Assembly (NCBI RefSeq): GCF_014879935.1
Contig: NZ_JACSRD010000210.1
Location: forward strand, 1-64,000
Direction: 5' to 3'
DNA: 64,000 nucleotides
From: Prosthecobacter sp.
Lineage (GTDB): Bacteria; Verrucomicrobiota; Verrucomicrobiia; Verrucomicrobiales; Verrucomicrobiaceae
Shown here: positions 35,214 through 47,274 of the stretch, one piece after another
Numbering within the stretch: position 1 is the first letter of the stretch
Layout of the letters: every line of letters begins with the position of its first letter
Program-made: the position numbers and the translations under genes
The notes under the pieces: generated by a model
What the model saw: the letters and a program-made list of their open reading frames with translations, nothing else
What the model was told of the DNA's origin: nothing
Databases searched by the model: none

Positions 35214-38200
35214 ATGAACGCAGATCTGAAATTGAGCGGCGATTCCCTCCGGGAGGCGGTGAAACCGTGGCTGGAAGAGCTGGGAAAGTCTGACCGGGAA
35301 CGGCTGAAGCGGCTCCTGGACCTCTCCCAGACGGCCAACACCCGGCTTTCGGACTGCCTCGCGGCCCTTTTCCCCGACGACGACACACCGACGGCACTGG
35401 CGAACCTCACCCGGCTCCGCAAACGCCTCAATGACGCGGCCGACGGCGACAAAGGGCAAGGAAAAGCCGTTCTCGGTCTCCGCTTCCATGTTGATACCAA
35501 AAAGAAGAGCCCGCCCAGCCAGCGTTTCGTTTGGTTCACCGGCCCCGACGCCGCCGTGCTCCGTGCCACCCGGTTTTCTGAGCAGGCGACCTCCGACATC
35601 GCCGGAAAGCCGCTGATTTCATCCAAAGGCATCGCGACCACCGGAAGCGCCCTCGCTGCCGGCAAGCGGGTGGTCCGCTTCTTCATATCCTACGCCCATG
35701 AGAACAAGGGGCTGGCGGAGACCTTGGTCAGCGCCCTGCGTTCCCAGTTCGGCCCGTCCCGGCGCTACCAGCTCGAACTCTGGATCGATCGCGAGATCAT
35801 GGTGGGAGAGAAATGGCATGAGCGGATCCAGCGGGCCATCGCTGAATGTGATTTTGGCCTTTTCATGGTCAGTCCGGACTTCCTGGGCAGCGACTACATC
35901 GGAGAAAACGAGCTTCCGCCTTTCCTCAGCGCCCCGACCGGCAAACCTGTTGTTCCCGTGGGCCTGGTGCCGGTCAGTTTCTCTCGCCACGACCTGAAGG
36001 GCTTGAAGGAAAACCAGATCTTCTTCCTGCGCGGGCGCAGCTTCGACCAGATGCGTCAGGCGGCGGAGAAAACCGAGTTCGCACGGCATCTGCACGAGGA
36101 AATGGAGAAGCGTCTCGACGCCTGGTTCGCCCCACCAACCGGCTCTCGCACCGCTGAAACACCGGACGGCACCGAATCGGACGCTCCACGAGGCCTCTCT
36201 GTCGAAGATGCCCTGGATTGGATGCCTCGGCCGGAGGAGACGCGGCATTTCCAGCGCACCAAAGGCTTCCCGCATCATCTGGCGGCCCGTGAATCGCTCG
36301 ATCCTGCGAAGGCACCGCCTGGCGAGGCACGTGATGCGCTGGAAGAACTTGAAGCCTGGGCCGTGCGCGCAGACGGGCAGCCGTTTTTCGCACTCCTGGG
36401 CGAGGTGGGCATCGGGAAGACCACCACGCTGAAGCAGTTCACACGTCAGCTCCTGGAAAAGCGGCGCAAGCAGCCACGCAAATTCCCGCTGCCCATCTAC
36501 ATCGACCTGCGCGACTACATCGGCGACCGGCCGGATGCCGTGCCGACCATCGAGGAACTGCTCGCCAGCGTGATCCAGCGTTCATGGCGTGTCGCAGATC
36601 GCAACGTCACCGCCGCCGATCTGCTGCGTCTCGTGCGGGAAGACGGCGCGCTTATTCTCTTCGACGGTCTGGACGAAAAGATCGTCCACCACACGCAAGA
36701 TCGTGCGCGGCAGTTCATCCGCACGCTGTGGTCGGCGCTGCCGCAGGCCATGCTGGCAGGGAGTGAGCATTCCCGAGGGAAAATGCTCCTCTCCTGCCGC
36801 AGTCATTACTTCCGCGATGTCTGGAGCCAGAATGCCATGCTCACGGGCGAGGATCGCGAGGGCATCGACCATGCCCAGTTTCCCGCCTTCTGTTTGCTGC
36901 CTTTCGACGAGGCGCAGATTCGTGCCTACCTGACCTCCTTCCTTGGCGATGAGAAACACGGCCATGCCGCCTTCGATCTGATCGCCTCCATCCACAACCT
37001 GCGCGACCTCGCCCAGCGTCCCTACCTGCTCAGCCTCATCAGCGGCCATCTAGGTGAGCTGGAGGCGCTCCAGTTGCGTGGTGACACTGTCAATGCCGCG
37101 CGGCTTTACGATCTCGTCGTCCGCTCCTGGCTGAACCGCGACGGCGGGAAGCATCACCTCGAAGCGGCGCACAAGCGCCGGCTCATGGAGGCGCTCGCCG
37201 CCGCCTTGTGGCGCAGCGGAGAGAAGCAGTGGGAGGTGGATCGCCTGGAGGACTGGTTCGACGACTTCCTGCTGCAAAATCCCGCCATCTCACTCGCTTA
37301 CGCGAACAAGGACCGCGCCCTGCTGAAGGAGGACCTGCGCACCGCCACCTTTGTGCTGCGCCCGGACACGGAGGAGAAAAGCTTCCGCTTTGCCCACACG
37401 TCGTTGCAGGAGTACTTCCTCGCCGCGCACCTGGTTCGCGCTCTGCGGGAACAAGCGCCCGCCGCCTGGGACCTGCCCCTGGTCTCGCTCGAAACCTTCG
37501 AGTTTCTCGGCCAGATCCTCATTCTGGAGCCCACTCCGCAGGCCATCGAGTCGATGGGCCGGGTTCTCGGTGGCGACTGCGTTCCTGCCGCCCTGCTCGC
37601 CTTCAAATACTGGCTGCACGCCATTCAAAAAGGCTACCCGGAGCCGAATCCGGGCCGCGTGAACCTCGCTGGCGCCGATTTGGAAGAATGGCATGTCCAA
37701 GGGCACGCCAAGGACCGCCCGCTGAACCTTCGCGGTGCCAATCTGCGCGGCTCCCGGCTCAACCGTGCCCGCATCGAGTTCGTCGATCTCGCCGCCGCCG
37801 ATCTGACCGGCTGCGAGGCACGTCAGGCCCTGTTTCTCCACGTGGACGCATCCCACGCGAAGCTGATCGAAGCCGACGTGGCAGGATTGCAGTGGCGGCA
37901 TGGCTCGCTGGAGAATGCGGAAGGTTTACACCCATCGTCCGGCTTTGAGCAGGTGATGCATGTGAAGGGGATTCCAAATCCAAAGGCCATTGTGGGCTCC
38001 ACCGCTCTGGCCACCGCTTACACAGGGCACCGAGGCACGATTTCGTGTTGTGCGTGGAGTCCTTCCGGGACGGCTTTTGTCACAGGATCATGGGATGGCA
38101 GCCTCAAGGTATGGGATGCGGTCTCCGGCAGCCAGATCATGACCTTGGCGGGGACGGGTGCCGCCGTCTCGTGCTGCACCTGGGCGCTCAACGGTTCCCT

Positions 38201-39161
38201 CCTCGTGTCAGGAACGGAGGACGGGACACTCACCACCTGGGACATCGTCACCGGGCTTGTTCTTTCCAGTTTGAAAGCCACGGACGAGACGCTGCGCGGC
38301 ATGTCTCGCAACCCGGTCAGCGCCGCAGCGGTGCTGATCCATGGAGATGCCGGCCTCAAAGTCTGGGATGTCTCCAAAGGCCGCTTGATCAACGATTGGG
38401 AAGGGCTGCGGGGACCGGTGTCTCTGGCTGATTGGAGTCCGACAGGCCAGACGATTCTGGTGCAAGCCGGAGATGGCCGCACAACGGTGCATGAGACCGC
38501 AAACGGCCACGAACTGGCGTGCCTCATGGAAAAGGGAGCCGACGAGCTATGGTGCTGCGCCTGGGCTCCAGATGGCAGACAAGTGGTGACTGGAAGCAGC
38601 ACGGGCGAAGTCATCATTTGGGACGTCGCCAGCGCCACGGCCATCCTGACATGCATGGCACCCGGTCCGCTCTGTTCGTTGCGTTGGGGAAGCCATGAGC
38701 GCTGCCCGACATGGCTGAGTTGCAGCGAACTCACCGGCATCGTGACGGCCAGCGGAATTGTCACGATGACCTTGCCTCCCCGGTCGCCGACTTGGCTTAC
38801 CCAGGGCGTGTGGAGCCCGGATGGCCGTTCGCTTGTCACCGCCGATTTCGCAGGCACCTGGAAGGTTCGTGACAGCAGAACGCTGATGCCACGTGTTCAA
38901 GGCTTCGTGGACCGTCTGGATCAACACGCCTGCGTGTTTCCAGGAGCGTCTGCTGCGGGGCTTCAAACCGACGCGGGCTGGACCCTGCATGCATTGCCTG
39001 AGCAACAATCCGCCATCATCAGCGCCGACAGGAAACACATCCTGCACGCGACGTCCGAGGCCTGGCGCTGGCTGGGCTGGGAGGAGCGGGATGCACGGGG
39101 ACGCTTCATCCGCCGCCTGCCGGCGGAGGTCTTCGGGCCGATCCCGGGCATGGACGACTGA
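35214..39161 (+). CDS. TIR-NACHT-pentapeptide-WD40 NLR-like protein (probable antiphage sensor)
   Basis: A 1315-residue cytoplasmic protein in one frame. Residues 1-150 are an unassigned helical and beta region, possibly an effector-associated adaptor. Residues 153-280 are a TIR domain (VVRFFISYAHEN, LWIDREIMVGEKW, DYIGENELPPF), with Glu231 or Glu233 a candidate NADase residue. Residues 390-745 are a NACHT ATPase: Walker A GEVGIGKTTT (396-405), Walker B ALILFDGLDE (479-488) and the arm FRFAHTSLQEYFLAAHL. Residues about 815-905 hold pentapeptide-like turns (LRGANLRGSRLNRARIE). Residues 930-1290 form WD40 blades (GSWDGSLKVWD, GSSTGEVIIWD). The order fits a sensor (WD40), switch (NACHT) and effector (TIR). 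It is probably an abortive-infection NLR, but this is not proven. It has an AT-rich leader and stands alone. Confidence 0.9.
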   Translation: MNADLKLSGDSLREAVKPWLEELGKSDRERLKRLLDLSQTANTRLSDCLAALFPDDDTPTALANLTRLRKRLNDAADGDKGQGKAVLGLRFHVDTKKKSPPSQRFVWFTGPDAAVLRATRFSEQATSDIAGKPLISSKGIATTGSALAAGKRVVRFFISYAHENKGLAETLVSALRSQFGPSRRYQLELWIDREIMVGEKWHERIQRAIAECDFGLFMVSPDFLGSDYIGENELPPFLSAPTGKPVVPVGLVPVSFSRHDLKGLKENQIFFLRGRSFDQMRQAAEKTEFARHLHEEMEKRLDAWFAPPTGSRTAETPDGTESDAPRGLSVEDALDWMPRPEETRHFQRTKGFPHHLAARESLDPAKAPPGEARDALEELEAWAVRADGQPFFALLGEVGIGKTTTLKQFTRQLLEKRRKQPRKFPLPIYIDLRDYIGDRPDAVPTIEELLASVIQRSWRVADRNVTAADLLRLVREDGALILFDGLDEKIVHHTQDRARQFIRTLWSALPQAMLAGSEHSRGKMLLSCRSHYFRDVWSQNAMLTGEDREGIDHAQFPAFCLLPFDEAQIRAYLTSFLGDEKHGHAAFDLIASIHNLRDLAQRPYLLSLISGHLGELEALQLRGDTVNAARLYDLVVRSWLNRDGGKHHLEAAHKRRLMEALAAALWRSGEKQWEVDRLEDWFDDFLLQNPAISLAYANKDRALLKEDLRTATFVLRPDTEEKSFRFAHTSLQEYFLAAHLVRALREQAPAAWDLPLVSLETFEFLGQILILEPTPQAIESMGRVLGGDCVPAALLAFKYWLHAIQKGYPEPNPGRVNLAGADLEEWHVQGHAKDRPLNLRGANLRGSRLNRARIEFVDLAAADLTGCEARQALFLHVDASHAKLIEADVAGLQWRHGSLENAEGLHPSSGFEQVMHVKGIPNPKAIVGSTALATAYTGHRGTISCCAWSPSGTAFVTGSWDGSLKVWDAVSGSQIMTLAGTGAAVSCCTWALNGSLLVSGTEDGTLTTWDIVTGLVLSSLKATDETLRGMSRNPVSAAAVLIHGDAGLKVWDVSKGRLINDWEGLRGPVSLADWSPTGQTILVQAGDGRTTVHETANGHELACLMEKGADELWCCAWAPDGRQVVTGSSTGEVIIWDVASATAILTCMAPGPLCSLRWGSHERCPTWLSCSELTGIVTASGIVTMTLPPRSPTWLTQGVWSPDGRSLVTADFAGTWKVRDSRTLMPRVQGFVDRLDQHACVFPGASAAGLQTDAGWTLHALPEQQSAIISADRKHILHATSEAWRWLGWEERDARGRFIRRLPAEVFGPIPGMDD

Positions 39162-39181
39162 ACCACCGCTTTGGCTCCACA

Positions 39182-39970
39182 TCAGTCGCCACCACCGCCG
39201 CAGCCGCCCCCGCCACATCCGGAACTGCAGCCTGAGGAACCGCACCCGGATGAGCTGTCGTGGCGGCTCGAGCAGCCTGATCCACCACAGCCCGTGGTGC
39301 ATCCGCCGCCGCCTTTCCCACCGCCGCCACGACGTGCCGAGCGAATGGCCAGACCGACGACGAACAGCAGAATGACCAACGGAAACACATTGCCGAAGGT
39401 GAGATCGTCCGCCGTCCAGGTGCAGGCGGCCAGCGCCGTCAGTGACAACGACACCACCAGGCAGGCCGCTGCCAGCCGGCCGACGCGTTGCTTCGGCAGC
39501 ATCCAGAATGCCGCGGTGTTCACCCGTGCGAAACGCGCCGGGGAGGCAAATCGCACCTCCGCAGGCGGCCAGATGTCGGCAGGAGGCTGCTGGCCAAACC
39601 ATTGTGCGTAACTCGTCTTGGTCTCGGCATACTGGCTTTCGAAACGATCATCCTCCGCCTTGCCACCGCGTGTGGGACCGTGGTGGAGCGGACGACCGAG
39701 CACGCCCTGGCAGAGATCTTCCCAGTAGGATCGCGTGTAAACGAGATGCAGGTGCCAGGCCTGATCGACCTCGTCCGACGGCGTGACGGGATGTCCTGCA
39801 CGCAGCGCCAGAAACAAAAAGCGGCGATACTCCTCCACGACTCGCTGCGCGAACTCGGGTGACCACCGGTTCTCACGGGCGAGGCGCCTTGTGAACGTCA
39901 GATCATCACCCGGCTGATCGAAGGCAAAGGTCTGAAGCTTGTGCCATAGCGGATCATTTGACGCATTCAT
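39182..39970 (-). CDS. TIGR04222-like membrane protein with Cys/Gly-rich tail
   Basis: A 262-residue protein. The N-terminal part has the GRDP-like signature VVEEYRRFLFLA and DEVDQAWHLHLVYTRSYWEDLC. Two membrane helices follow (about 165-185 and 195-210: LAAACLVVSLSLTALAA, VFPLVILLFVVGLAI). The C-terminus is a 50-residue tail of Gly, Cys and Ser (GCGSSGCSSGCGGGGCGGGG). This architecture fits the TIGR04222 family, of unknown function. The tail may bind metal or form disulfides. The gene ends 20 bases from the TIR-NACHT stop, convergent with it. Confidence 0.8.
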   Translation of the reverse strand: MNASNDPLWHKLQTFAFDQPGDDLTFTRRLARENRWSPEFAQRVVEEYRRFLFLALRAGHPVTPSDEVDQAWHLHLVYTRSYWEDLCQGVLGRPLHHGPTRGGKAEDDRFESQYAETKTSYAQWFGQQPPADIWPPAEVRFASPARFARVNTAAFWMLPKQRVGRLAAACLVVSLSLTALAACTWTADDLTFGNVFPLVILLFVVGLAIRSARRGGGGKGGGGCTTGCGGSGCSSRHDSSSGCGSSGCSSGCGGGGCGGGGD

Positions 39971-40090
39971 GGCGATGAAGGTGGGGAGCAGGACGAACGC
40001 TGGCAAGCCACGACTGTGGGCCGCATTCCGGCAAAATCCACGCATCCCGGCACTTGTGAGGGGCGTTTCTTTGCGCCACAGACTCCCGCC

Positions 40091-40432
40091 ATGTCCCTCC
40101 AAACCTATCACTTCCTCCATCTCATCGGCCTGATCTGCGTGTTCATCGGCTTCGGCGGCCTGCTTTCCAGCGAAGGAGCCAGGAAGGCCATGAAATGGCA
40201 TGGCATCGGCCTCGTCATCAGTCTCGTGTCCGGTTTCGGCATGCTGGCCAAAATGGGCATCATGGGTTCGATGCCCGTGTGGGTCTGGATCAAGATCGCT
40301 CTCTGGCTCGTGCTCGGCTTCCTGCCGGTTCTTGCCAAGCGTCGCGTGCTTTCCGCGCCGCTCGTGGTGCTGATCGCCGTGATCGTCGGCGCTGTGCTGG
40401 CCTACCTGGGCTATTTCAAGCCGGTGTTTTGA
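40091..40432 (+). CDS. Small four-helix membrane protein, unknown function
   Basis: A 113-residue protein with four hydrophobic segments: FLHLIGLICVFIGFGGLL, HGIGLVISLVSGFGMLA, VWVWIKIALWLVLGFLPVL and SAPLVVLIAVIVGAVLAYLGY. It resembles small uncharacterised inner-membrane proteins with a His near the start of helix 1. No motif gives a function. It is divergent from the TIGR04222-like gene and ends one base before the proC stop on the other strand. Confidence 0.75.
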   Translation: MSLQTYHFLHLIGLICVFIGFGGLLSSEGARKAMKWHGIGLVISLVSGFGMLAKMGIMGSMPVWVWIKIALWLVLGFLPVLAKRRVLSAPLVVLIAVIVGAVLAYLGYFKPVF

Positions 40433-40433
40433 T

Positions 40434-41237
40434 TCACGCGCCGAGCGCCTTGCTCTTCTCCGTCGCAGCCCGCACCGCCTGGATCATGGCGTTGCGCAGG
40501 CCGTGCTGTTCGAGCTTTTCGAGACCTGCGATCGTGGTTCCACCCGGACTGGTGACTTCATCGCGCAATGCGGCCGGATGCTTGCCGGTGGTGAGCACCA
40601 TTTCGGCGGCTCCGGCCACCGTTTGGGCGGCGAGTCGCACGGCCGAGCCTCGCGGCAGACCCATGAGGACACCGCCATCGGCCAGGGCCTCGATCACCGT
40701 GTAAACATACGCTGGTCCGCTGCCTGACAGGCCGGTCACCGCATCGAGCAGCTTCTCCGACACCTCCTCGGCGATGCCGACGGCACCGAGGATCTTCGTG
40801 GCGAGCGCCGCGTCTTTCGCCGTGGCTTTGCTGCCGCGGGCAAACGCCGCCGCGCCCATGCCGACAAGCGCGGGCGTGTTTGGCATGCTGCGGATGACAC
40901 GCTGGCGCGCCCCCAGCCACATCTCCAGATGAGAGAGATTCACCCCGGCCGCGATGCTCAGGTAAAGACGCGTGCCTTTCACACCCTCCAGTGCCTCGCA
41001 CAGCGTCTTCATGTCCGCAGGCTTCACCGCCAGGATCACCACATCGGACGCGGCGGCCACCTCTTCAGGCGTGCCGGTGACGGACTTGCACGTGAGGCAC
41101 TTGCGCAGGCCGTTCACGGCCTCCGGCACCACATCGCTCAGCGCCACGTGCAGGCTGGCCTTGCCGAGGGCCTGCTCCACGCCACGCAGCAAGGCGCCGC
41201 CCATTTTTCCGCATCCGATAAGTCCGAGTTTCAACAT
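40434..41237 (-). CDS. proC: Pyrroline-5-carboxylate reductase
   Basis: A 267-residue enzyme for the last step of proline synthesis (NAD(P)H-dependent reduction of 1-pyrroline-5-carboxylate). It begins MLKLGLIGCGKMGGALL, the dinucleotide fold, then VVILAVKPADM, MPNTPALVGMG and the signature ALADGGVLMGLPR...TVAGAAEM with DEVTSPGGTTIAGL. The length is typical. The start at 41237 is clear. It is convergent with the small membrane protein and divergent from the kinase gene. Confidence 0.96.
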   Translation of the reverse strand: MLKLGLIGCGKMGGALLRGVEQALGKASLHVALSDVVPEAVNGLRKCLTCKSVTGTPEEVAAASDVVILAVKPADMKTLCEALEGVKGTRLYLSIAAGVNLSHLEMWLGARQRVIRSMPNTPALVGMGAAAFARGSKATAKDAALATKILGAVGIAEEVSEKLLDAVTGLSGSGPAYVYTVIEALADGGVLMGLPRGSAVRLAAQTVAGAAEMVLTTGKHPAALRDEVTSPGGTTIAGLEKLEQHGLRNAMIQAVRAATEKSKALGA

Positions 41238-41342
41238 GACCGCGATTCTGCGGCGGATGCGGCCTTTGCGCAAGCTTCCCCATCTTCCTCCTTGCCGCCG
41301 GGGGCCGTTCTTTGCCATGCTGGGAAAGAATTCCCGGAAAAC

Positions 41343-42626
41343 ATGAACGCCGAGCAGTTTCATCCCGAAAAACTCCTCGCTGGAGGTCCTGCTGCGAAGG
41401 TCTATCGCGGCGTCGAGACCGCGACCGGCCGCAAGGTGCTGATGAAGGCGCTGCTGGACGAGCATGAGTCGCCGCATGCGCTGGATCGTGAAAAGCTCCA
41501 GCTCATGGCCCCTTCGCTCATGCAGGTGCGGCATCCGCAGATCGCCGGGCTCATCACCATGATCCCGACGGAGGATGAGTTTGCGCTCATCTACGATTTC
41601 ATGCCGGGGCTGAACATCCGCGGCTTCGCGGCGGCCCGCACGGCCTCCGCGGCGGACATCCGCGCCCTCGCGGTACAGCTCATGCACGCGCTGTTCATCG
41701 GCGAGCAACTCCACCAGCCGCATGGCGATCCGAAACCCAGCAATCTCATCATCGCCGATCATCCAGGCGGCGGATTGTTCATGCAGGTGCAGGACTGGGG
41801 CCTCTCCCTCACTCGCAGCGTGCATCCGCCGGAAAGCCTGTGGTTCCGCGCACCGGAGCTCCATGAAACCGGCACGCCGACCACCCAGAGCGATCTCTTC
41901 ACCGCAGCAGGGAGCCTTTTCTGCCTCGCCACGAACTCCGCGCCGGCCCAGGGCGACGATCCAGCCGATCTCACGCAGCAATGGCAGGCTTTCGACATGG
42001 GCCACGCCTTGCGTCACCTCCGTCCGGACCTCGATGCGCCGCTGATCGACTGGCTCACCTGGCTTTCGCGGCCCGATCCCCGGCAGCGGCCGCACTCGGC
42101 GGCCCAGGCGCTGGACATGCTGATGACGACGATGCACACCGGCTTCATCTACATGCCCCAGCAGGCACCGCAGATGGCTCCTGGCACGCAGACGACTCCG
42201 CTGAACCGGCCTCCCGCCGCTCCTCGTCCAAAAACTGTCACAACACGCCCCCCGTCCGGCATTGAGTCCCAAAGTGATCCGGCGCCGCCTGCACGCCCCC
42301 CACGCAGCAAAAAGCGTGTCTTTGCCGCCGTGGTGCTCAACCTTGCCGCCCTGGGTTTGGCCGCCGTCTTCGGCTGGGGCTGGCTCAGCGCCAATGGCAC
42401 CGCCTTGTGGAAGGATCTCAGCGCCTGGGCCGGCCGTTTCAAAGTGGAGACCGTGAGCGCCCCGGCAGCCACCCAGCCTGCTGCGGTGCCCGAACCTGCC
42501 GCAGCCAAACCGCCCGCCACCGTCGCGACCACAAAGGCTCCGTCCAAATCAAAGTCGAAGCCTAAGACCAGCAAAGCCAAAGCTGCCAGGACGACCGCGG
42601 AAAAATCGGCGGAATCGAAGAAGTAG
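41343..42626 (+). CDS. Membrane-anchored Ser/Thr protein kinase-like protein
   Basis: A 427-residue protein. Residues about 5-270 form a eukaryotic-like kinase domain. The ATP Lys35 is in VLMKALL, the catalytic loop is HGDPKPSN (His127, Asp129, Lys131, Asn134), the metal Asp151 is in QDWGLS (Trp in place of Phe in DFG), and APEL follows at 170-173. The glycine loop (LAGGPAAKVY) is slightly unusual. A Pro-rich linker leads to one membrane helix (about 325-347) and an Ala/Pro/Lys-rich outer tail. It is probably active and signals from outside to inside. The substrate is unknown. Confidence 0.85.
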   Translation: MNAEQFHPEKLLAGGPAAKVYRGVETATGRKVLMKALLDEHESPHALDREKLQLMAPSLMQVRHPQIAGLITMIPTEDEFALIYDFMPGLNIRGFAAARTASAADIRALAVQLMHALFIGEQLHQPHGDPKPSNLIIADHPGGGLFMQVQDWGLSLTRSVHPPESLWFRAPELHETGTPTTQSDLFTAAGSLFCLATNSAPAQGDDPADLTQQWQAFDMGHALRHLRPDLDAPLIDWLTWLSRPDPRQRPHSAAQALDMLMTTMHTGFIYMPQQAPQMAPGTQTTPLNRPPAAPRPKTVTTRPPSGIESQSDPAPPARPPRSKKRVFAAVVLNLAALGLAAVFGWGWLSANGTALWKDLSAWAGRFKVETVSAPAATQPAAVPEPAAAKPPATVATTKAPSKSKSKPKTSKAKAARTTAEKSAESKK

Positions 42627-42689
42627 CCGCACGGATTCTCCATCTCGCGGGACGTGAGAGGCGGGCAGCCGTTCCGTATTCATCCCCAC

Positions 42690-45701
<3,012 letters not shown>

Positions 45702-45704
45702 TTG

Positions 45705-47267
45705 TCATGGCCCGCGCTTGATGCGCCAGTCCCAGCTCTTGCCCCTCACGCTGGAGAGAACGTAACCGCTCTGTTCGAGACGATAGCCCGGCAGTTGGGA
45801 AGGTTTCGCAGGATCGGCGAGGGGAAACGGCTTCAACGCCTCTTTCACCGCATCGAGCGAAGCCGGATACGCGCCGTGTGTAAGGCGGTGCTTCTCCAAT
45901 TCGCAGGCGATGATGAGGCATCGGCGGTGGAAGAGTGTCTCTGCTGCGGCCGGGAAGAGGTTGCCGATGTTTGGCAATGCCACCGCACCGATTTTGCGGC
46001 GCATGTTCCAGCCGATGTGGCGATATTCCGTTTCGAGACGCTGCTTGAGTGCGGTGGCTCGTGTTCCAGCGTCCAGCCACGCCGTTTCGCCTTTCGGACC
46101 GAGCAGATCGAGGAAGCGCTCGGCGAAGAAGGCCGTGTTCGCATCGTGCCAGCCTACAGGCCCGTAGATGTAGCCGAAACGCGTGGCGTGCGCACCGATT
46201 CGTGCGAGCCAGGAATTGTCCTCTTGGCCAAAGCGGAGCATTTCGACGGCGAGGCCGTCTTTGCGGCAGCTTTCGCGAATGAAAAGGCCGACACCGTATC
46301 CGGTCAGTGTCTCCATGCTCATCGCTTGCTCCATCACTTCGAGATCGTTGATCCTGCCGAGCTGGAGTTGCAGCGCATGGAGGCCGTTCTCATCCCACGC
46401 CGGTTTGCTGAGCGCGTCTTGCAGTGCCTCAAAGGCGATCCCATGCGTCGCGATGCTCACCAGCGAGCCGATGAGGCATTGACGCGAACTGGCGGATTCA
46501 GGAAACAATCGCAGCAGGATGAGCGCAGTGCTGCGCGCTTTCTCCACATCACCCGCCGCAGCGGCCACCCGCAAATGGAGGCCGAGTTGACGCATTTGGT
46601 CGTTCACGTTGCTGACATGCGGCTGGATCGCGTCATAGGGATCGGCTCCGGCGGCGGCGAGTTCGTCATGCTGGTGCGGTTTCCAGGCGGAAAAAGGCCG
46701 CGAGAGCCCGGCAGCGAGTTTCGGGAGCAAGCCATTGCCATCGCCGAGTTCGCGATTCATCACGATGGCAGGCGATTCGCCCTTCAAATCGCGATTCTTC
46801 GCCCAACCCGCGAAATCGACGCGTGAAGTGCCATCGGCTTCGTTTTCGAGAATGGCCGGTGAAACGAAGTTGGGCGGCAAAAAGACGTTCTTCGGGATGA
46901 CGTAGCGCACTTGGCGACCATCGCGGTGCATCCATTGCTCGATGACCGGCAGCGCGAAAAAGTTCTGCTCATCCGGCACGACGGGCGGCGCGAGATCGAG
47001 CCAGTTTTCCGTGCCGATGCGTTCGAGCAGATGCTCGCGTGCGAGTTGCAGCTCACGCGCGCTGCGACGATTCTCCCACTGGTAATAAACCGTGAGCAGA
47101 GAGACGAGCGTCACGACCGTCCAGAAAAGGCGACGAAGCCATTTTCTTGGACTGCGGCAGCCTGCTACCGCTTTCGGGAGGCCAGCCTGCTGGCCGTCGA
47201 GTGTCGTTTGGCCTTTGTCGGCAGCAGGGCTGCCTGGGGAAAGCGGCAGCAAGCTGCCGCAGTCCAT
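45705..47267 (-). CDS. Membrane-anchored protein of unknown function, ECF operon third gene
   Basis: A 520-residue protein. The first 40 residues (MDCGSLLPLSPGSPAADKG and on) are the translation of a palindromic repeat. A membrane helix follows (LFWTVVTLVSLLTVYY), then a large helical outer domain (VPDEQNFFALPVIEQWM, DLEVMEQAMSMETLTGYG, HRRCLIIACELEKHR). The ending YRLEQSGYVLSSVRGKSWDWRI is seen in several large secreted proteins of this phylum. I cannot name a function. ATG 47267 is the only plausible start and belongs to the repeat itself. It follows the 142-residue gene by 7 bases. Confidence 0.7.
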   Translation of the reverse strand: MDCGSLLPLSPGSPAADKGQTTLDGQQAGLPKAVAGCRSPRKWLRRLFWTVVTLVSLLTVYYQWENRRSARELQLAREHLLERIGTENWLDLAPPVVPDEQNFFALPVIEQWMHRDGRQVRYVIPKNVFLPPNFVSPAILENEADGTSRVDFAGWAKNRDLKGESPAIVMNRELGDGNGLLPKLAAGLSRPFSAWKPHQHDELAAAGADPYDAIQPHVSNVNDQMRQLGLHLRVAAAAGDVEKARSTALILLRLFPESASSRQCLIGSLVSIATHGIAFEALQDALSKPAWDENGLHALQLQLGRINDLEVMEQAMSMETLTGYGVGLFIRESCRKDGLAVEMLRFGQEDNSWLARIGAHATRFGYIYGPVGWHDANTAFFAERFLDLLGPKGETAWLDAGTRATALKQRLETEYRHIGWNMRRKIGAVALPNIGNLFPAAAETLFHRRCLIIACELEKHRLTHGAYPASLDAVKEALKPFPLADPAKPSQLPGYRLEQSGYVLSSVRGKSWDWRIKRGP

Positions 47268-47268
47268 G
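47147..47268. repeat. 122-bp palindromic repeat at the start of a coding region
   Basis: The outer arms GGACTGCGGCAGCCTGCTACC and its near complement, ending CTGCCGCAGTCC, have few mismatches. An inner dyad GGCCAGC-CT-GCTGGCC is present. The right arm contains the ATG used as the start of the downstream gene, so the element supplies both the start codon and about 40 N-terminal codons. Confidence 0.8.
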
Positions 47269-47274
47269 TTTGAG

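Noticed and set aside
39182-39320. Repeated Gly/Cys codons resembling a short tandem array
   Set aside because: These are low-complexity coding repeats without uniform spacers. It is not a CRISPR array.
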